Notes under the pieces: model-generated
Databases searched by the model: none
Told to the model about the DNA's origin: nothing
Seen by the model: the letters and a program-made list of their open reading frames with translations, nothing else
Part shown: positions 60,838-64,000 of the stretch, piece by piece
How the letters are laid out: the number at the start of each line of letters is the position of its first letter
Position numbering within the stretch: the first letter of the stretch is position 1
Translations under genes and position numbers: made by a program
Origin: Desulfobacterales bacterium
GTDB taxonomy: Bacteria > Desulfobacterota > Desulfobacteria > Desulfobacterales > JALSRD01
DNA: 64,000 nucleotides
Assembly (NCBI GenBank): GCA_026984935.1
Contig: JALSRD010000100.1
Span: 1-64,000 of the forward strand
Reading direction: 5' to 3'

Positions 60838-61614
60838 TCAGCGGTTCTCCCAGCGGGGAGGTTTTTTCTCCAAAAAAGCGCCGATGCCGACCTGGGCGTC
60901 CCGCGCCAGGTTGTTTAACGCGATGGTATGCGAGGCATACGCCAGGGCCTTGTCGTCCGGTTGGTCGATCTGGTCGTAAAAGGCGCGTTTGCCGATTCTC
61001 AGTACCAGGGGGCTGGCTTCGGCGATCTGTCGCGCCAGCTTCTCGGTTTCGGCGGCCAGCTGCTCCATCTTGACCACGCGGTTGACCAGTCCCAGCTGCT
61101 TGGCTTCCGTTGCCGGCACGTAACGTCCGGTCATGAGCATTTCCATGGCCGCCCTGCGGCCGATGGCACGGGAGATCGCCACCATGGGCGTGGTGCAGAA
61201 AAGCCCGATTTTGACGCCCGGGGTGGCAAAGCGGGCGCCTTCTTCGGCCACCACCAGGTCGCACCATGCCGCCAGTTGGCAGCCGGCGGCCGTGGCAATT
61301 CCCTGGACGGCGGCGATGACCACCTGGGGGATCTGATGCAGCATCTGCATCATGGCCGTGCAGCGGTCGAAAATGTGCTTGTAGGTTTTCATGTCCGCGT
61401 CCACCATCTCGGCGAGATCGTGGCCGGCGCAGAAATGATTGCCGGCGGCGCGCACGATGAGGACACTGATGTTTTCGTCTTCGGCCAAAGCGGTGAGCAC
61501 GGCCGTGATTTCGCGGATCATGGTGCGCGACAGCGCGTTGATTTTAGACGGGTTGTTGAGCGTCAGAAAGGCCAGCGGCGGCCGGTGTTTGAATTCGATT
61601 TCGGTGTAGGGCAT
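60838..61614 (-). CDS. Enoyl-CoA hydratase/isomerase family protein
   Basis: LTLNNPSKINALSRTM, AAGNHFCAGHDLAEM, IATAAGCQLAAWCDLVVA. Confidence 0.92.
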   Translation of the reverse strand: MPYTEIEFKHRPPLAFLTLNNPSKINALSRTMIREITAVLTALAEDENISVLIVRAAGNHFCAGHDLAEMVDADMKTYKHIFDRCTAMMQMLHQIPQVVIAAVQGIATAAGCQLAAWCDLVVAEEGARFATPGVKIGLFCTTPMVAISRAIGRRAAMEMLMTGRYVPATEAKQLGLVNRVVKMEQLAAETEKLARQIAEASPLVLRIGKRAFYDQIDQPDDKALAYASHTIALNNLARDAQVGIGAFLEKKPPRWENR

Positions 61615-61692
61615 TGCAACCTCCTTCGGTTTCGATTGACGATGCATCGGTTTTCCGCCTTTTCGATCCGCAGTCGTGCTTTCCGGAAGAAA

Positions 61693-64000
61693 CTATCCGG
61701 TTTCCAGGGAGCGGGCCAGGATTTCCACCGGGTGCCGCACCGGCAGTGCGCCGCGCTGTTCCATCTGCATGCGGCAGGTGGGGCAGTCGGTGGCGGCGAC
61801 ATCTGCCCGGCTTTCGGCCAGGCGGTTCGCCAGGTCCTGTCCCAGGCGGGCACTCACGGCCGCGTTGCGGACCGCCATCCCCCAGCTGCCCGCCATGCCG
61901 CAGCAGTGGCTGTCCAAAACGATGGCTTCGATCCCCGGAATGCCGGCCAACAGGTCCGCCGAACTCTGTGGCGCGGTCTGCACGCGCAGGTGGCAGGGCG
62001 CATGATAGGCCACGCGTCTCTTTTGGCGCGCCAGCGGCAGGCGGTCTTGTGAATCGCCGACCAAGCGGCTGATGTGCAACGTCTTGGCGCGGATACGCGC
62101 CGCTGTTTCGGGCGGCAGCAGCCAGCCCCACTCGCGCATCAGCGCCAGACCGCAGGAGGAACAGGTGACCACGATGCAGGCGACGGTTTTCAGCAGGTGC
62201 CGCCAGGCAGACAGGTTTTGTGTGATCTTCCTGGCCGCCGGACGCGCCATGCCCTTGGACAGCATGGGCAGTCCGCAGCAGTGCTGCACGGGCAGGTGCA
62301 CCTGCATCCCCATGGCGGTGAGTACGGCGACGGCGGCCTCGCCGATCTCCGGCCGCACATAGGTCGCGTAGCAGCCGGCAAAGTAAAGCACGCGGGTGCG
62401 GCCGCTGCCGCTGACAGCCGGCAGCCTTTCGGTCAGGCTGCGCCGCGCAAAGGCACGCGGCAGCCGCTCGGGCGCGATGCCCGTGATCCGTCTGACGGCC
62501 CGCTGTACCCCTTTGAGGCGCAGCGGCAGCACCGGCAGGCCGCCGGTTGTGCATGCCATGCGCCCGGCGGGCTCCAGGCTGGTAAGCAGACGGTCCTGCG
62601 GGCGTGCCCCGAAGCGGTGGACATACTGTGCGCGGGCTTCCAGGGCCATTTTGGGAATATTGACATGCGAGGGGCACTCCACCCGGCAGCTGCCGCAGTT
62701 GATGCACTGCCGCATGACTTCCTGAAAAGCCCGGCGGTACAGCGCATGCTGGGCCACGGCACCACTGACCAGGCTGCGCAGCAGGTTGGCCTTGGCCCGG
62801 GGAGTGGCGGACTCTTGGTGGGTGAACTTGTAGACCGGGCACATGCGCGTGGCAGTGGTCACGGTGGTGCACTTGGCACAGCCGTGGCAGCTCTCGACGG
62901 CCGTTGCAAAACCCCCGGGCCACAGCAGGTGTCGGCCCGGCAGTTCCCGGGTGCGGGCGCGCCCGTTGCCGAAGCGCAGGTCTCTTTGCATCTGCTGCGG
63001 ATCACCGTGGGTTTTGATGTCCGGGTTCAACCGCCCGTCCGGGTCCAGCAGCTGTTTGACCTGCTCGAAGAGCGGGTGGATGCCGGGGTACTGGCGCCGG
63101 ATGTAGGCGCTGCGCAGCCGGCCGTCGCCGTGCTCGCCGGAAACGGTGCCGCCCAAGGCATGCACCAGTTCGAAAAGGTCGTCGGCCAACACTTTCAGCA
63201 GCCGCCGGTCGCGGCCGCTTTTCAGGTCCAGCAGCGGGCGTGTGTGCAAAAGGCCCTTGGCGATGTGGCCGTAAATGACGAAATCCACGCGTCTGTGCGC
63301 CAACAGGGCGTACAGGCCGTTGAAAAACGGCGCCAGCGCGCTGACCGGCACGGCGGCGTCTTCGATAACGGCCGCGATTTTGCGGCGTCCCCTGAGGCGG
63401 TAAAGCGTCGGTACGGCCGCTTTGCGCACGGCCCACAATTCGGCTTTTTCATCCGCCGCAGACCCGCTTTTCAGATGCCGGCAATGGCATTTTTCCCTTA
63501 GGCGCTGCACCGCCCGCCCTGCCGCCCGGCGGCAGGGGGCTTCGCCGGGGCCGTCGAACTCGATCAGCAGCAGGTTGTCCACGTCCCGCGGCAGGCGGTT
63601 CTTCAGGTGCCCGTCGGTTTCCAGCGCCAGGCGCAACAGCGACCGGTCCATGATTTCGATCGCCGAAGGTTTGAGCGGCAGCAGGGCCTGCACAGCCCTT
63701 ACGGCCGACTGGATGTCGTCGAAGCCGGCAACCACCAGGCAGTCGGCCGCCGGCCGCGGCGCCAGGGCGAACGTCAGCTGCGTGACGATGCCCAGTGTGC
63801 CCTCGCTGCCGGCGAAAAGGCCGCCCAGCTGCAACCGGCCGTTGCGCACCAGACCGCGCAGGTTGTACCCGCAGACGTTTGCCACGACATCCGGGTAGGC
63901 ACTTTCGATGCGCCCGCGGTTTTTGGTGTAGAGTGCCTGCAGGCGCTGCAATGCCGGGGGCAGGTGGCGGCCGGCGGCGGAAATTTCGGACAGACGTAGA
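61693..64000 (-). CDS. FAD-linked oxidase + 4Fe-4S + cysteine-rich (CCG) domains (glycolate/D-lactate dehydrogenase-like), 5'-truncated by window end
   Basis: NVCGYNLRGLV, FAGSEGTLGIVTQLTFAL, CINCGSCRVECP, DSHCCGMAGSWG; frame stays open to position 64000. Confidence 0.9.
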   Translation of the reverse strand, partial: LRLSEISAAGRHLPPALQRLQALYTKNRGRIESAYPDVVANVCGYNLRGLVRNGRLQLGGLFAGSEGTLGIVTQLTFALAPRPAADCLVVAGFDDIQSAVRAVQALLPLKPSAIEIMDRSLLRLALETDGHLKNRLPRDVDNLLLIEFDGPGEAPCRRAAGRAVQRLREKCHCRHLKSGSAADEKAELWAVRKAAVPTLYRLRGRRKIAAVIEDAAVPVSALAPFFNGLYALLAHRRVDFVIYGHIAKGLLHTRPLLDLKSGRDRRLLKVLADDLFELVHALGGTVSGEHGDGRLRSAYIRRQYPGIHPLFEQVKQLLDPDGRLNPDIKTHGDPQQMQRDLRFGNGRARTRELPGRHLLWPGGFATAVESCHGCAKCTTVTTATRMCPVYKFTHQESATPRAKANLLRSLVSGAVAQHALYRRAFQEVMRQCINCGSCRVECPSHVNIPKMALEARAQYVHRFGARPQDRLLTSLEPAGRMACTTGGLPVLPLRLKGVQRAVRRITGIAPERLPRAFARRSLTERLPAVSGSGRTRVLYFAGCYATYVRPEIGEAAVAVLTAMGMQVHLPVQHCCGLPMLSKGMARPAARKITQNLSAWRHLLKTVACIVVTCSSCGLALMREWGWLLPPETAARIRAKTLHISRLVGDSQDRLPLARQKRRVAYHAPCHLRVQTAPQSSADLLAGIPGIEAIVLDSHCCGMAGSWGMAVRNAAVSARLGQDLANRLAESRADVAATDCPTCRMQMEQRGALPVRHPVEILARSLETG

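Noticed and set aside
62074-63501. 475-aa plus-strand ORF antisense to the FAD/Fe-S oxidase
   Set aside because: Shadow ORF; the minus strand encodes conserved FAD and CCG motifs.
1-64000. tRNA/rRNA genes, CRISPR arrays, transposases, prophage genes
   Set aside because: Looked for by eye on both strands (T-loop GTTCRANNC contexts, regularly spaced repeats, DDE/recombinase motifs) and found none I could support. A tRNAscan-SE/CRISPR finder run would be decisive.

Overview
This is a roughly 64 kb chromosomal window, GC-rich and densely coding. It looks like core genome of a sulfate-reducer-type deltaproteobacterium (Desulfobacterota); that assignment is inferred from gene content only. I saw no tRNA, rRNA, CRISPR array, prophage or transposase.

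Main blocks:
(1) NRDE protein, HD-GYP response regulator, GT4 glycosyltransferase, ftsK, RNase J, plsC, MGMT and a ferredoxin.
(2) A tmk / CysK-CysRS-like fusion / hypothetical operon.
(3) surE, lptD, a NusG-like gene, an HU-like gene, holB, ricT, metG, a transpeptidase and lysS.
(4) An envelope/lipid A super-cluster: lolC/E, lolD, bamA, skp, lpxD, fabZ, lpxA, lpxI, a Gfo/Idh oxidoreductase, lpxB, msbA, lptF, lptG, lpxK, osmC, waaA, lpxL and two GT2 genes.
(5) A cysteine desulfidase-like gene and an RND efflux operon.
(6) A redox/nitrosative-stress block: PCP_red + siroheme-sulfite-reductase + ferredoxin protein, ferredoxin, Zn-ribbon protein, hcp and a divergent Crp/Fnr regulator. mobB, a ferritin-like gene, an enoyl-CoA hydratase and a truncated FAD/Fe-S oxidase follow.

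The strongest candidate for something unusual is at 11515-13803. A catalytically intact-looking cysteine synthase is fused in frame to a CysRS-like domain. That domain keeps the Zn/cysteine-binding residues but has lost KMSKS and has altered HIGH and GGSDL motifs. A second good lead is a perfect 16-nt palindrome in the hcp/Crp-Fnr intergenic region, centred at -41.5 from a predicted hcp start site.
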